A stretch of DNA of 64,000 bases from Treponema sp. OMZ 838 (GCF_000775995.1 NZ_CP009227.1:2586296-2650295); one strand, 5' to 3'. Counted from the first letter of the stretch, positions 42,914-51,481 are shown. Notes: generated by a model not told the origin, from the letters alone. Made by a program: numbers and translations.

Positions 42914-42919
42914 GAAAGA

Positions 42920-43321
42920 ATGAAACAAGTAATTGCATTTTGTATATTTATATTCATTACTTTTACAGTATCTGCTGATGGAAAGGACAGCTTTATGACT
43001 ATTTTAAAACAATGTATTATAAGCCCTGATGAAATTGTATCAATGCAGTTTTCCGATAATACGGATACAGCCTTACGAAGAATTAAACATGATGATATAA
43101 AAATAATAACTGATATTTTAAATACTGCAAAATATGATGATGAGAGTAATGACGGAAAGATGTTTAAAATGACTGCACCTCATTTAAGAATAGTAATACG
43201 ATATAGTGATGGCAGTGAAGTAAAAATCCAATTATGGTATGTGCTTATGTATGTTAACAAAACATGGTATAAAATTGACATAAGAGCTATTAAAGAAATA
43301 TTATATGGTAAGGAGTTATAA
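42920..43321 (+). CDS. Small exported protein, unknown
   Basis: Start at ATG 42920 with AAGGAAAG upstream; an in-frame ATG at 42872 would read through the hairpin element. The N-terminus KQVIAFCIFIFITFTVSADG is a signal peptide with cleavage near SADG. The remaining ~110 residues (QCIISPDEIVSMQFSDNTDT, HLRIVIRYSDGSEVKIQLWY) form a beta-rich domain. It is one of the few exported proteins in the island. The stop is followed at once by the next start, so the two are coupled. Function unknown. Confidence 0.7.
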   Translation: MKQVIAFCIFIFITFTVSADGKDSFMTILKQCIISPDEIVSMQFSDNTDTALRRIKHDDIKIITDILNTAKYDDESNDGKMFKMTAPHLRIVIRYSDGSEVKIQLWYVLMYVNKTWYKIDIRAIKEILYGKEL

Positions 43322-43322
43322 A

Positions 43323-44414
43323 ATGAGTATTATAAAAAGCAGGGAATCAAATAAACAGGATAAACAGCCGGCTATGCCGCAACAGAAACTTCATATCAAT
43401 TTAACTAAAAACGGTTTGTATATTAATGATGAGTTTATTGAAAACCTATCAATAGATATTCTTGCGGAGAAATTCGGTGAATATAGAAAAGTATTGCGTA
43501 AGCCGCCTGATGGAACAGTAAGTAAAGATAATTTAGAGGAAATATATATCTGGGATAATATGGGAATAAAAAGTTTTGTTTCCAAAGGACGTATCAGCGA
43601 ACTAGACATAAGAATATGTGAAGATAAGGAATGGGAGAAAAAAGTAAAATTTTCGTTTTTCGATGTAAATCCCAAGCAGGTGTTTCCCGGCATTTTTACG
43701 ATAAACGGTAAAACTATTTTGGAAGCTATACCTCAAAAAACATTGAGAGATGCTCATATATTTTTAGAAATGAAAGTGGAAAATTGGAAAATAAATTGCT
43801 CATTGTCGAGCAAATTAAACTCGGTTCTGGGCGCAATATCTTTTCAGGAGCGTTTGAGAAAATCAAAAACCGATGAGATAGCCGATTTGGTACGTGCCGA
43901 ACCTGAACCTATACGGGATATAAGTTTTTGGTATAAACCGCCGAGGGCGTCAAGCGGTAAATGGGCGCTGCCAAAGGCGGAAGGTGAAATGTTAACATTT
44001 ACAAACTTCAATTTTAAACTTGCTGTTATCCAAGAGCTGATGTACAAACAAGAACTGCTTAAACCGAAATTTGATGTATATGATTTTTGCAATGATTATG
44101 CAAAAAAAGAAATAGATCCCGATGATTACTACGATAAAATGATACCTGAAGTAAAAAGCTGGTTTCAGCAATTGGAAATTCCTGCTGAATTGGCCCCAAA
44201 GGTAACACAGCTGTTTCTTGATGGCGGAAATGAAATTAATATGCAGCTTATTCCGCAATGGGATGGCGAGGGTAGTTTATTTGATATTAAGTCTATTTCC
44301 GATGAAGAGTTGGCACAGTTTCCAAACTTAAAACTTATTGACGGTACTGCTATTTATATTTCCGAAAAAGCAAAGAAAAAACTTATCAAGAAAGGAATTA
44401 ATATTGCAGAATAA
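43323..44414 (+). CDS. DUF6892/DUF7738-like protein
   Basis: Start at ATG 43323; AAGGAG at 43310 is well placed, while ATG 43305 would put that site inside the gene. 363 aa. N-terminal LHINLTKNGLYINDEFIENL resembles DUF7738, and the C-terminal half with IPQWDGEGSLFDIKSISDEE then LAQFPNLKLI resembles DUF6892. These pair together in Gram-negative toxin-immunity regions. The mid segment (RDISFWYKPPRASSGKW) is Pro-rich. Cytoplasmic by composition. Family names are from pattern memory and should be checked. Confidence 0.6.
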   Translation: MSIIKSRESNKQDKQPAMPQQKLHINLTKNGLYINDEFIENLSIDILAEKFGEYRKVLRKPPDGTVSKDNLEEIYIWDNMGIKSFVSKGRISELDIRICEDKEWEKKVKFSFFDVNPKQVFPGIFTINGKTILEAIPQKTLRDAHIFLEMKVENWKINCSLSSKLNSVLGAISFQERLRKSKTDEIADLVRAEPEPIRDISFWYKPPRASSGKWALPKAEGEMLTFTNFNFKLAVIQELMYKQELLKPKFDVYDFCNDYAKKEIDPDDYYDKMIPEVKSWFQQLEIPAELAPKVTQLFLDGGNEINMQLIPQWDGEGSLFDIKSISDEELAQFPNLKLIDGTAIYISEKAKKKLIKKGINIAE

Positions 44415-44437
44415 ATTTAAGTCATAAAGGATATAGT

Positions 44438-44920
44438 ATGCTTCATTTGGAAAAAGTAAACGGGAAAAACATTTGGGATATTCTGAAACTGCAGGTATCG
44501 GAAACACAGAAAAGCTTTGTTGCTGCCAACGATATAAGCATCATTGAAGCCTACATTGCAATCACCACAAATGGTTATGCATTTCCATTCGGGATATATG
44601 ACAATGAAACACCGGTCGGATTTTTGATGATCGGTTTTGATGTTCATGACTATTGGATTGATGCACCTGAAATAGCAAAAGGGAATTATAATCTTTGGCG
44701 TCTGATGATTGATAAAGCGTATCAAAACAATGGATTTGGAAAAGAAGCAGTTAAATTGGCTCTAGATTTTGTTAAGACTTTTCCTTGCGGAAAAGCTGAA
44801 TATTGTTGGTTGTCTTATGAACCTGAAAATCAGGTTGCGCGTAAACTATATAACTCATTCGGTTTTGTCGAAACAGGAGATATGGATGGGGAAGAACTTA
44901 TCGCAGTGTTAAAGCTATAA
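44438..44920 (+). CDS. GNAT acetyltransferase, spermidine acetyltransferase-like
   Basis: A 160-aa GNAT enzyme that should use acetyl-CoA to acetylate an amine. The acetyl-CoA loop is YQNNGFGKEAVKLALDFVK (family QxxGxG), preceded by NYNLWRLMIDKAY and followed by YEPENQVARKLYNSFGFVET, the usual motif B. The N-terminus and FGIYDNETPVGFLMIG resemble BltD/polyamine acetyltransferases. AAGGA before the ATG. As a metabolic enzyme it is unusual in this island, but some GNATs are toxins or modify tRNA. The exact substrate cannot be given. Confidence 0.82.
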   Translation: MLHLEKVNGKNIWDILKLQVSETQKSFVAANDISIIEAYIAITTNGYAFPFGIYDNETPVGFLMIGFDVHDYWIDAPEIAKGNYNLWRLMIDKAYQNNGFGKEAVKLALDFVKTFPCGKAEYCWLSYEPENQVARKLYNSFGFVETGDMDGEELIAVLKL

Positions 44921-45067
44921 TATAAAATAGAAGATAGATTATAAAATGCAGAATATTCTACAAGAATGTTGAAGGCAATTTTGGGGTACTTTTAAAAATC
45001 AAACCGAGTATTTTTAAGATATCTGTTGATTAACTAATCATCAACACTTTAAAAAAAGGAGCTGTTT

Positions 45068-45772
45068 ATGCCAAATGCAGTGAATACGAATATATATCAA
45101 AATCGTGTAAAAGAAGCAATGCCGCTATTTACACAAGAAAATTATGATGAGAAAGAAGTTATGGAGTTCGTAGGAAGAACAGGGAAATATCGTATCGATA
45201 TAAACCGATATGTAGGAAGTACAGGTAAATACAATTTGAAAGGAAGCGCATGCTCCTTTTTTAATAATAACATATTATTGAAAACGTGGTATTGTATTGA
45301 TAATTCTGCTGAGTTTTATCGGCTCATAACACATAAAAACGGTAAAGACTACTTACTTTTTAGGCAGGATTTGTACGGATATAGTGTATTGGATATTGAA
45401 ACTACGCAAATAATGCACTTTTTTCCGGACTATTCTCTTAATACGGGAGAAACATTTATTTGGACGGATGTATATTATAATCCCATAAACAATATACTGG
45501 CTGTATGCGGATGCTATTGGGCTTGTCCTAATAGTGTGCAGCTCTTTACGTTTGATAATCCGATCAGTGAAGTTCCCACGTTTATTGATATAATTTCTTG
45601 TCTTGACGGAGATTATGATGTATATGACGAGATAGACTTTATAAAATGGAAAGACGGCGACTTACATATAAGACTAACATTAGTAGAAAACGGAGGCATC
45701 GAATCACTTATCATACCACAAGAAAAATATACGGCGTGGCTTTGTGATAAAACTGTCGCCAAGAATTTATAA
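45068..45772 (+). CDS. Beta-rich protein, unknown (propeller-like)
   Basis: A 234-aa soluble protein with AAGGAG 6 nt before the ATG. Two near copies of GRTGKYRIDINRYVG and GSTGKYNLKG lie side by side near residue 40. Strands follow (YLLFRQDLYGYSVLDIETTQ, NNILAVCGCYWACPNS). Its C-terminal coding stretch (ESLIIPQEKYTAWLC) is duplicated in degraded form at 46360-46414. Unknown; immunity-type by context. Confidence 0.65.
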   Translation: MPNAVNTNIYQNRVKEAMPLFTQENYDEKEVMEFVGRTGKYRIDINRYVGSTGKYNLKGSACSFFNNNILLKTWYCIDNSAEFYRLITHKNGKDYLLFRQDLYGYSVLDIETTQIMHFFPDYSLNTGETFIWTDVYYNPINNILAVCGCYWACPNSVQLFTFDNPISEVPTFIDIISCLDGDYDVYDEIDFIKWKDGDLHIRLTLVENGGIESLIIPQEKYTAWLCDKTVAKNL

Positions 45773-45815
45773 AAAGGATAATGCTACGGCTAAAGATGTT
45801 GATAGGAGGTAAGCT

Positions 45816-45980
45816 ATAAACTATTCCAGCATATATGGCGACAGTGACGAGCGTAATCTGTATTTCGACATGGGCGATAAAATAAAAATAGACTATTGTG
45901 AAGGATGTAAGATGGTATTAAACCGTGATGAAGCAATTTTACAAGCGGCAAAGATAGTTAAAATTAAAGCAGTATTATAA
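45816..45980 (+). pseudogene. 54-codon gene whose start is ATA, or a stub
   Basis: AGGAGG (45804-45809) stands 6 nt before ATA 45816, from which an open frame reads NYSSIYGDSDERNLYFDMGD, KIKIDYCEGCKMV ... KAVL and stops at 45980. The ideal ribosome site in front of ATA suggests the ATG start has mutated. It may instead be a C-terminal stub. Nothing else is seen in 45773-46021. Confidence 0.5.
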
Positions 45981-46021
45981 AACCGAAATATAAATTATAG
46001 ATATGTTCAGAGGCAAGAAAA

Positions 46022-46354
46022 TTGAATAAAACATTATTTTTAGGAGCGGCACTTATTGTAATGACAGGCGGCAGTGCCGGTGTAAATGCCGAAAATGCAG
46101 ACATACTGCTTGCCGGTAAGACTTATAGGGTAAATGGAGTATCGTTTACGATGATAACCATTCCTGCCGTAACGGACGATACCCTCGGATACGGAGAATA
46201 CGACGTAAACCCTGCACATACGGTTAGCTTACCGGCCTACCGGATCGGCGGTATAGATACCGATATATATACCGCAGTGCTGCCGATCAGGCTCTTTTAT
46301 ACTCCCGATTTTCATGCAGGTAGTCTCGGATTACGCTTGGCATGCAGGTTGTAA
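46022..46354 (+). pseudogene. Formylglycine-enzyme-like (SUMF1) gene with internal deletion
   Basis: TTG 46022 (GAGG upstream) opens a signal peptide-like NKTLFLGAALIVMTGGSAG, then VNGVSFTMITIPAVTDD and NPAHTVSLPAYRIG, the N-terminal part of treponemal SUMF1-like proteins. The frame then jumps to FHAGSLGLRLACRL, which looks like the family's extreme C-terminus. A catalytic core of ~180 residues is missing while the frame stays open. It is therefore a deletion derivative, probably inactive. Confidence 0.7.
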
Positions 46355-46359
46355 TTTTT

Positions 46360-46414
46360 GCATCTTTCGAATCGCTTATCATACTGCAAGAAAAAAATAC
46401 GGCACGGCTTTGTG
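46360..46414 (+). pseudogene. Degraded copy of the 3' end of the gene at 45068
   Basis: GAATCGCTTATCATAC, then a run similar to AGAAAAATATACGGC and GGCTTTGTG, matches 45697-45746 with several changes. Translated it gives ESLIILQEKNTARLC against ESLIIPQEKYTAWLC. It sits behind the SUMF1 remnant and shows that a second copy of that gene once stood here. Confidence 0.65.
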
Positions 46415-46444
46415 TATGGGGGATTATAACGACTGAGCACTCTC

Positions 46445-47470
46445 TCATTCATTCCAATCACGTGCTATTTCGGTTGAAATCTCAAAACCGGTCATGTCAT
46501 TGCTTTCATTAAAATGAATATAAGCAAAGTATTCATTCCAAAAGAGATGATCGCTTCCAGTTGACCATTTAATGCCGTAGTGCAGCTGAGTTATGTCTCT
46601 CGTATTTCTTGGCGGTACTAACCACAGTTTTTTATCGAATATTTTTTGCAATGTTTCTCGCTGCAATGGAACGAGCAGCTCAACATCATCAAGCCAATAA
46701 CGAATTGAATTTTCTCTTGCATCGGAGATACAGTATTCGTCAATTTTTAAATGAATGATTTTACAATCCTCTAATACCGTATCTTGCTTTTTATGACCGT
46801 AAAAACCGATGCTCCCGATCACAAGGCCATCTTTTACAAGAAGATAATGAGCATAAGGTATAGCAGTATTATTTCTTTGGAATCCTTTTTCAACGAGAAT
46901 ACTCCGATCAACGGGATATTTTTTAAAAGCAGCACCGGAAAGTAGATTCTTATAATCTCTGCCGGAAGGATTAGTCTGTTTTACATAAATATCGAATCCG
47001 TCTGCAACTATATCGGCAACAGTTGTATGTGCCATCTTAATCTTTGTGCTGTTAATCGTAAAAACCGGAGCCTTCACCGGAACACTGATTATGATATATA
47101 CCATAAATATATAAAGTGAAAATATTGCGATCGCCACAAATATAAAAATGCTTCTTCCGGTACGCTTTCGTGCGTTAAAGAGAGCCATAACCGGAGGCAA
47201 AATGATATATGTTGCCAAATTGGAGAATCCTGAACCGCCCTTTTTTATCACCTGTAAGGCAAATAATACCGCCCCAAGTATCGAAGAGGCATATACTAAA
47301 AACTCACTGAGCTCCATTTTTGTAGTATCGGTCTGTTCGTTTACTGCTTCTTCCATCAATGATTTTCCACCGGAAACAGTCCGTTTCATATAAATATACA
47401 TTCCAAAGATAATTGTTAAAAAAATCAGTCCTGAAACGGAAAGCAGCAAAATAAAAATTAATCTCCCCAA
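46445..47470 (-). CDS. Membrane protein with large soluble C-terminal domain
   Basis: A 341-aa protein. TM helices at about 4-27, 57-74 and 108-130 (LIFILLLSVSGLIFLTIIFG, SIFIFVAIAIFSLYIFMVYI) with one more likely near 85. The remaining ~200 residues, starting VPVKAPVFTINSTKIKMAHT, form a soluble domain with no known motif. The hydrophobic start MGRLIFILLL has no lipobox. Function unknown. It could be an immunity protein acting at the membrane. Read divergently from the SUMF1 remnant. Confidence 0.65.
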   Translation of the reverse strand: MGRLIFILLLSVSGLIFLTIIFGMYIYMKRTVSGGKSLMEEAVNEQTDTTKMELSEFLVYASSILGAVLFALQVIKKGGSGFSNLATYIILPPVMALFNARKRTGRSIFIFVAIAIFSLYIFMVYIIISVPVKAPVFTINSTKIKMAHTTVADIVADGFDIYVKQTNPSGRDYKNLLSGAAFKKYPVDRSILVEKGFQRNNTAIPYAHYLLVKDGLVIGSIGFYGHKKQDTVLEDCKIIHLKIDEYCISDARENSIRYWLDDVELLVPLQRETLQKIFDKKLWLVPPRNTRDITQLHYGIKWSTGSDHLFWNEYFAYIHFNESNDMTGFEISTEIARDWNE

Positions 47471-47539
47471 TCTATCGTCTCCTCATCTATATTATAGAAA
47501 TATCTGACTATGCGTTTTATATTTATTGAGCTTTTTCAC

Positions 47540-48607
47540 TCAGTATTCAAAAATCAAATTCATGTATTTTGTCATATCTCCTATAAAATCATCAAAGCTT
47601 GCCAAATCGATGAGCTCTTCATGCTCCATATCATAGCTTGCAATCTTTTTTGTTTTAGGATTCCATACAATATAAATATCATTGTAATCTCCGAGAGAGC
47701 GGGAGAGTCTTAATAATTTTTGTCTGCCGAATTTAAACGGAATAGTATCAATCAGTTTGAAGAAGTCAATATATCCAAAGTCGGAATCCGCTAAATCAAA
47801 GTGTAGGTTTTCACCGGTTAAAAATTCAATTATTGTTTTTGGCAATTTATACGGTTTTAATTCATCTAATTTATTTTGTGTTTGATGAAACTCGGACGGC
47901 TCTAATGATTTAAAATATTCCGCCATTTCCTCATCGCCTTTTTCCAAGGCTATGCTATATGGACGCATGCCGTCTTTTTCGGCAATCGTAACGTCCGCTC
48001 CATGCTTTACTAAAAATGTACACATTTCCAAATCAACATATCTTACAGCTACACACAATGGAGTCGGTTGATTGGAATATAACATGTCGGACTTATTGTA
48101 ATTAATATCTGCTCCATGTTCAATTAGAAATTCTAAAACTTTATAATTACGGTCAGAAACCGCGTGGCGCAAGAGCTGTCCGCCGTATTTTGCTGCGGTA
48201 TGCCCAAGTTCTTGTATAATCAAAAAATTGTCAAAGCGTTCACCATAGTACGCTTCTAAAAAAGCTTCCGAACCTACGTTGTTTGTTACATCTATCTTTG
48301 CTCCATGGGAAACAAGATACCTTATCACCTCTTCATTACAATATCTCACTGCGAGAAGAAAACTTGGATGCTCCTTTGCATTAAGGCTTGCTCCTTTTTC
48401 CGTCAGCCATTTTATAGATTGAAACTTTTCCATTATCAATGCAAAATCCAAAGGAGAGAGATCGGTGTATTTGCCTACTCTGATTTCTTTATTAAGCTTC
48501 CATCCCTTTATTAGATGTTCTTCCAATGCAGAAATATTTTCATTTAGTACATCATTTAAAATTTGCGGTATAGATTCAAATCTTCCGATGTTTCCGATTG
48601 TTATCAT
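47540..48607 (-). CDS. Ankyrin-SUKH-like fusion immunity protein
   Basis: A 355-aa soluble protein. Residues ~45-235 carry about five ankyrin units (YTDLSPLDFALIMEKFQSIK, FLIEHGADINYNKSDML, FLVKHGADVTIAEKDGM). After a linker, the C-terminal ~100 residues (YKLPKTIIEFLTGENLHF, YNDIYIVWNPKTKKIASYD) look like the SMI1/KNR4 (SUKH) superfamily, a common immunity fold. The fusion suggests a multi-domain antitoxin. GGAG is 8 nt before the ATG. Confidence 0.75.
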   Translation of the reverse strand: MITIGNIGRFESIPQILNDVLNENISALEEHLIKGWKLNKEIRVGKYTDLSPLDFALIMEKFQSIKWLTEKGASLNAKEHPSFLLAVRYCNEEVIRYLVSHGAKIDVTNNVGSEAFLEAYYGERFDNFLIIQELGHTAAKYGGQLLRHAVSDRNYKVLEFLIEHGADINYNKSDMLYSNQPTPLCVAVRYVDLEMCTFLVKHGADVTIAEKDGMRPYSIALEKGDEEMAEYFKSLEPSEFHQTQNKLDELKPYKLPKTIIEFLTGENLHFDLADSDFGYIDFFKLIDTIPFKFGRQKLLRLSRSLGDYNDIYIVWNPKTKKIASYDMEHEELIDLASFDDFIGDMTKYMNLIFEY

Positions 48608-48621
48608 AACTAACTCCTTGT

Positions 48622-48783
48622 TTACCTATTTCTCGAAGTGCTAAGCACCTCTCTTTTAATCTTTAAATAATTCATGTATTTTTTCGGTACATTAAATTTA
48701 TAAGTATCATCTTCATTATCACATTTTGTCAAATTATTATTTATGTTGTTAATTCTCCGATATAGTGCATTATCATTTTCTTC
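48622..48783 (-). pseudogene. C-terminal stub between two immunity genes
   Basis: On the minus strand an open frame without a start reads NALYRRINNINNNLTKCDNE, then YKFNVPKKYMNYLKIKREVL to a stop at 48622-48624. It is out of frame with the gene at 48785-49324 and has no ribosome site. It looks like the end of a lost protein. Confidence 0.5.
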
Positions 48784-48784
48784 G

Positions 48785-49324
48785 TTATTTCTTTTCTTCG
48801 ATAAAATTAATTACGTCTAACCAACCGTCATCTTTTGCATCATAAGCCCAGCGTTTATTCGTCAAGGATTCAAGAGCATCAATGCTTTTATGTAAAGCCT
48901 CGGACATTTCTTTTCTCTTATCTGCAGGAATCGAATTTAAATATGTATCGCTTATTTTGAATCTGACATTTTGGAGAAAACTGACCGTATCTACATAGGT
49001 ACTCGAATCTTCAAAAACTGTATTTTCAGGGAAACATTTTATTACGGTTTCAAAGGCCGCTTTCATATCGGATAATTTTAATGCTGCCAATGTGTCGGGA
49101 ACATACCGGATAAGCTGCGGATAATTACAGATAAATTCCCACCAACCGTCACCCTTCCAATTTCCTATGATGTTAACGGCAATATGAAAAAGAAATAAGT
49201 CTTCATCGGTTTGATTTTTAATTTCTTCTATTTCTCCGATTTCCCATAGTTTATCCGACACTTCCGCAAAGAATCTTTCATTAAATTTTTTTTGATTTTT
49301 AATTAATTCTTTCAGTGTCAGCAT
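48785..49324 (-). CDS. DUF4375-like helical protein
   Basis: A 179-aa all-helical protein: LWEIGEIEEIKNQTDEDLFL, VNIIGNWKGDGWWEFICNYP, LIRYVPDTLAALKLSDMKAA and a Trp-containing end (WAYDAKDDGWLDVINF). GDGWWxxxxNYPxL with PDxLAAL is the order expected for DUF4375 (DMP19-like) immunity proteins. GGAG precedes the ATG. It starts 15 bp after the Imm26 gene, in one operon. The family is likely but not certain. Confidence 0.65.
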   Translation of the reverse strand: MLTLKELIKNQKKFNERFFAEVSDKLWEIGEIEEIKNQTDEDLFLFHIAVNIIGNWKGDGWWEFICNYPQLIRYVPDTLAALKLSDMKAAFETVIKCFPENTVFEDSSTYVDTVSFLQNVRFKISDTYLNSIPADKRKEMSEALHKSIDALESLTNKRWAYDAKDDGWLDVINFIEEKK

Positions 49325-49339
49325 TTTATTTCTCCTATT

Positions 49340-49894
49340 TTAATATTTCGAAACATCACATCCGAGTTTCTTTAAATTGTTCATTTGTTTTTGTTGATGT
49401 TCTGGCGTGCCGGTGCCGATTAGAACGTTGCTGTAAATTTCACTTGTAGGCCAATCATCGTAATAATTATTGAGGAACTGAGGGACTTTTTCATACATAG
49501 GTTGAATGATTGAAACAAATCCCTGTTTAAGGCATTGAACATATGTTTCTTCATCAAGTATTTCAGTATGGCCGTATTTGTCAAATGAAGTTCGGCGGTT
49601 GAGGGCTCCTTCAATGTCCCAAGGTGTAAATACAACTAAATGCAGAGGATGGCTCCAGCGTTCAACATCCGTTTTATCGGGCGAAGGAAAAAGTTTTCTC
49701 CAAATGCCTCTTTTTACTGCATAACTACCGGTAGAAATATACAGGCGATACGGTGTATTTTCAAATGCTTCTTCGGATATTTCACCGAAAACAGGTTCGA
49801 ATACTCCATACAAATCACAATTTAAAAGGCGGGCATAATAGGATTTTTCGCCTGCATCTATTTCGTAAATTGCGCCAAGTTCGTATCGTGCCAT
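49340..49894 (-). CDS. Immunity 26 family protein
   Basis: A 184-aa protein with the Imm26 barrel at its N-terminus: LGAIYEIDAGEKSYYARLLN, YGVFEPVFGEISEEAFENTP and IWRKLFPSPD. The rest (WSHPLHLVVFTPWDIEGAL, ILDEETYVQCLKQGFVSIIQ) is a helical module. AAGGAAGG is 6 nt before the ATG and lies at the edge of the hairpin-chain element. Presumed cytoplasmic antitoxin partner. Confidence 0.75.
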   Translation of the reverse strand: MARYELGAIYEIDAGEKSYYARLLNCDLYGVFEPVFGEISEEAFENTPYRLYISTGSYAVKRGIWRKLFPSPDKTDVERWSHPLHLVVFTPWDIEGALNRRTSFDKYGHTEILDEETYVQCLKQGFVSIIQPMYEKVPQFLNNYYDDWPTSEIYSNVLIGTGTPEHQQKQMNNLKKLGCDVSKY

Positions 49895-49904
49895 TTTATG
49901 CCTT

Positions 49905-50045
49905 CCTTAAAATGCAACAGTTGAACAAAGTATCAACTTTGGAAACTGTTGCATTCGTACGCGATAGCGCATATACAATCTGCGATGTTTGCGATAAGCA
50001 AACTCGACGTGTTTTTCAGCGGCGCTATTTGCAGCGCTGAAAATA
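49905..50045 (+). repeat. Four-hairpin element, copy 1
   Basis: Four successive stems: (1) TGCAACAGTT/AACTGTTGCA (49913-49922, 49944-49953) enclosing CAAAGT/ACTTTG; (2) GTACGC/GCGCAT, imperfect (49957-49972); (3) GTTTGC-GATAA-GCAAAC (49987-50003); (4) TTTTCAGCG/CGCTGAAAA (50013-50021, 50035-50043) with a 13-nt loop. The same plan occurs at 56126-56258 with compensatory changes. Together with the leader up to 50259 it fills a 365-bp gap that holds no gene. Confidence 0.75.
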
Positions 50046-50121
50046 AACGTTCTTTTAAAGTATTTGTTTCTTTTGCCATGTAAAAGCCCTTCACCAATTA
50101 AATATTGTTTATATTATATCA

Positions 50122-50205
50122 TTTTTAAGCTGGTTTTTCTATAACAAGACTAGCTGTTCTTATACTCTTTAAACGATGGAAAAACACCGTAAAATCATGT
50201 ATAAT
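50122..50205 (+). promoter_or_regulatory. Shared leader motif and -10 box
   Basis: TTTTTAAGCTGGTTTTTCTA (50122-50141) resembles 22217-22233 and 40715-40734. Downstream, TGGAAA (50177-50182) and TATAAT (50200-50205) are 17 bp apart and 54 bp before the next ATG. Confidence 0.4.
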
Positions 50206-50259
50206 TTGATAAACTAAAAACGGATATGACTTATATTCGGATTAGGGGAGAGAAAATAA

Positions 50260-50892
50260 ATGACCACTAAAAAATTTGCTCAGTATATGGAAAAACAATG
50301 CAAAGGAATAAATAATTTTTCACTGGAAGCCATTTTTGAAGAGTATATTGTACTTGTGTCAGGGAAACGAATCGGAGTGCTGTATCAGGAAAAGTTTTAT
50401 GTCCTTTATGCACCAACTTTTGAAAAAACAGAAAATATACAGCCTTGTTTTAAACCGGTAAATTTATTTAATTGGAAGTATTATCAATTTATTGAAGTTA
50501 CAAATCTTGAAGATAAGGAGAATCTTGAAAAAATCATACATTATGTCTATTATGAATTATATTTTCTAAAAGAAGTTGTCCTTGATATAGGATTTTTATT
50601 TCAAAGTTATAGAGGTTATCCCGAAACTATTTATACTCTATATGAAGAAAATATTACATTCCTTAATTTTGCCTATGAAAAAAAGCTGATAAAGGAAAAT
50701 CCTGTAGACAGAGAAGGCAGAATTGTAAAACTTTTATATACGAATCTCGATTTAACCGAAACCGGACAGAAAATTTTATATGACTTATATAATAAATGGC
50801 TGACCTATACGGATAAAAATGATGCCGATTCTTTAAAAAGAGCACGGAATATAAAACAATTGGAGAAGTATTATCAAAAACTGGTTGGATAA
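50260..50892 (+). CDS. Unknown protein with possible TfoX-like start
   Basis: A 210-aa soluble protein. Residues ~24-55 (AIFEEYIVLVSGKRIGVLYQ then EKFYVLYAP) resemble the strand pattern of TfoX N-terminal domains (MFGEYxxYxxGKxxGxxxxxxxYVK), though weakly. The rest is helical, with an Arg/Lys-rich end (KRARNIKQLEKYYQKL). GGGGAG lies 11 nt before the ATG. Next gene follows after 10 bp. Unknown. Confidence 0.6.
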   Translation: MTTKKFAQYMEKQCKGINNFSLEAIFEEYIVLVSGKRIGVLYQEKFYVLYAPTFEKTENIQPCFKPVNLFNWKYYQFIEVTNLEDKENLEKIIHYVYYELYFLKEVVLDIGFLFQSYRGYPETIYTLYEENITFLNFAYEKKLIKENPVDREGRIVKLLYTNLDLTETGQKILYDLYNKWLTYTDKNDADSLKRARNIKQLEKYYQKLVG

Positions 50893-50902
50893 AAATAGAT
50901 AG

Positions 50903-51478
50903 ATGGACACGAGAATGGATAACCCAAATTTTAATATTCAAGAATGGGTAAATTTGAATTCTTATACCGACAGTAAAGGCTGGAAAGGATATTGCAGAAG
51001 AAATAAGCCTTTTACTATTTTTCGCGCAAATAAAATAGTCGGTTATTTTATGCATTTTTTTAAAAAACATACAAATAATATAATCATAGTTTCTAATATT
51101 TTCAAAGTAAAAGAATATAATCTAAATAAGAGCAATATAAACAATTACATAAAATACATAGAAAAGTATCTGATTGATTTTGGATATATAAAAACAATTA
51201 GCGCTTCTATTTACGATAATGATAATTGTTTATCTTTGGGATTCAAAAAATTTCTCACTACGGATTATGATGTTATATCTATGTTCTCTTTGTTAATGAT
51301 GATGGATGAAGGAATTGACGGGCATTGTTTTTTTGTTTTTGATGAATTAGGACTTATTGCTTATCCTCATGATGATACAGGTTTTGGATTTATACGCATC
51401 AAAAATACGAAAGTTCACTATGAGGATTTGTTTCTTAAAAATGTATCTCAATTTTCAGATTTTACGAGCGTTTGGTAA
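50903..51478 (+). CDS. Unknown protein
   Basis: A 191-aa soluble protein with aromatic and basic N-terminal sequence (WVNLNSYTDSKGWKGYCRR) and a strand-rich end (GHCFFVFDELGLIAYPHDDT, GFGFIRIKNTKVHYEDLFL) like immunity proteins of the DUF3885 type, but the match is loose. Very AT-rich. The ribosome site is weak; a second Met at codon 5 is an alternative start. Last intact gene of the island. Confidence 0.55.
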   Translation: MDTRMDNPNFNIQEWVNLNSYTDSKGWKGYCRRNKPFTIFRANKIVGYFMHFFKKHTNNIIIVSNIFKVKEYNLNKSNINNYIKYIEKYLIDFGYIKTISASIYDNDNCLSLGFKKFLTTDYDVISMFSLLMMMDEGIDGHCFFVFDELGLIAYPHDDTGFGFIRIKNTKVHYEDLFLKNVSQFSDFTSVW

Positions 51479-51481
51479 TAA

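Noticed and set aside
23976-51478. An integron cassette array (known in some treponemes)
   Set aside because: Genes point both ways in blocks, and no integrase or regularly spaced attC-like sites with paired core sequences between every gene were seen. The hairpin elements occur at only a few gaps.
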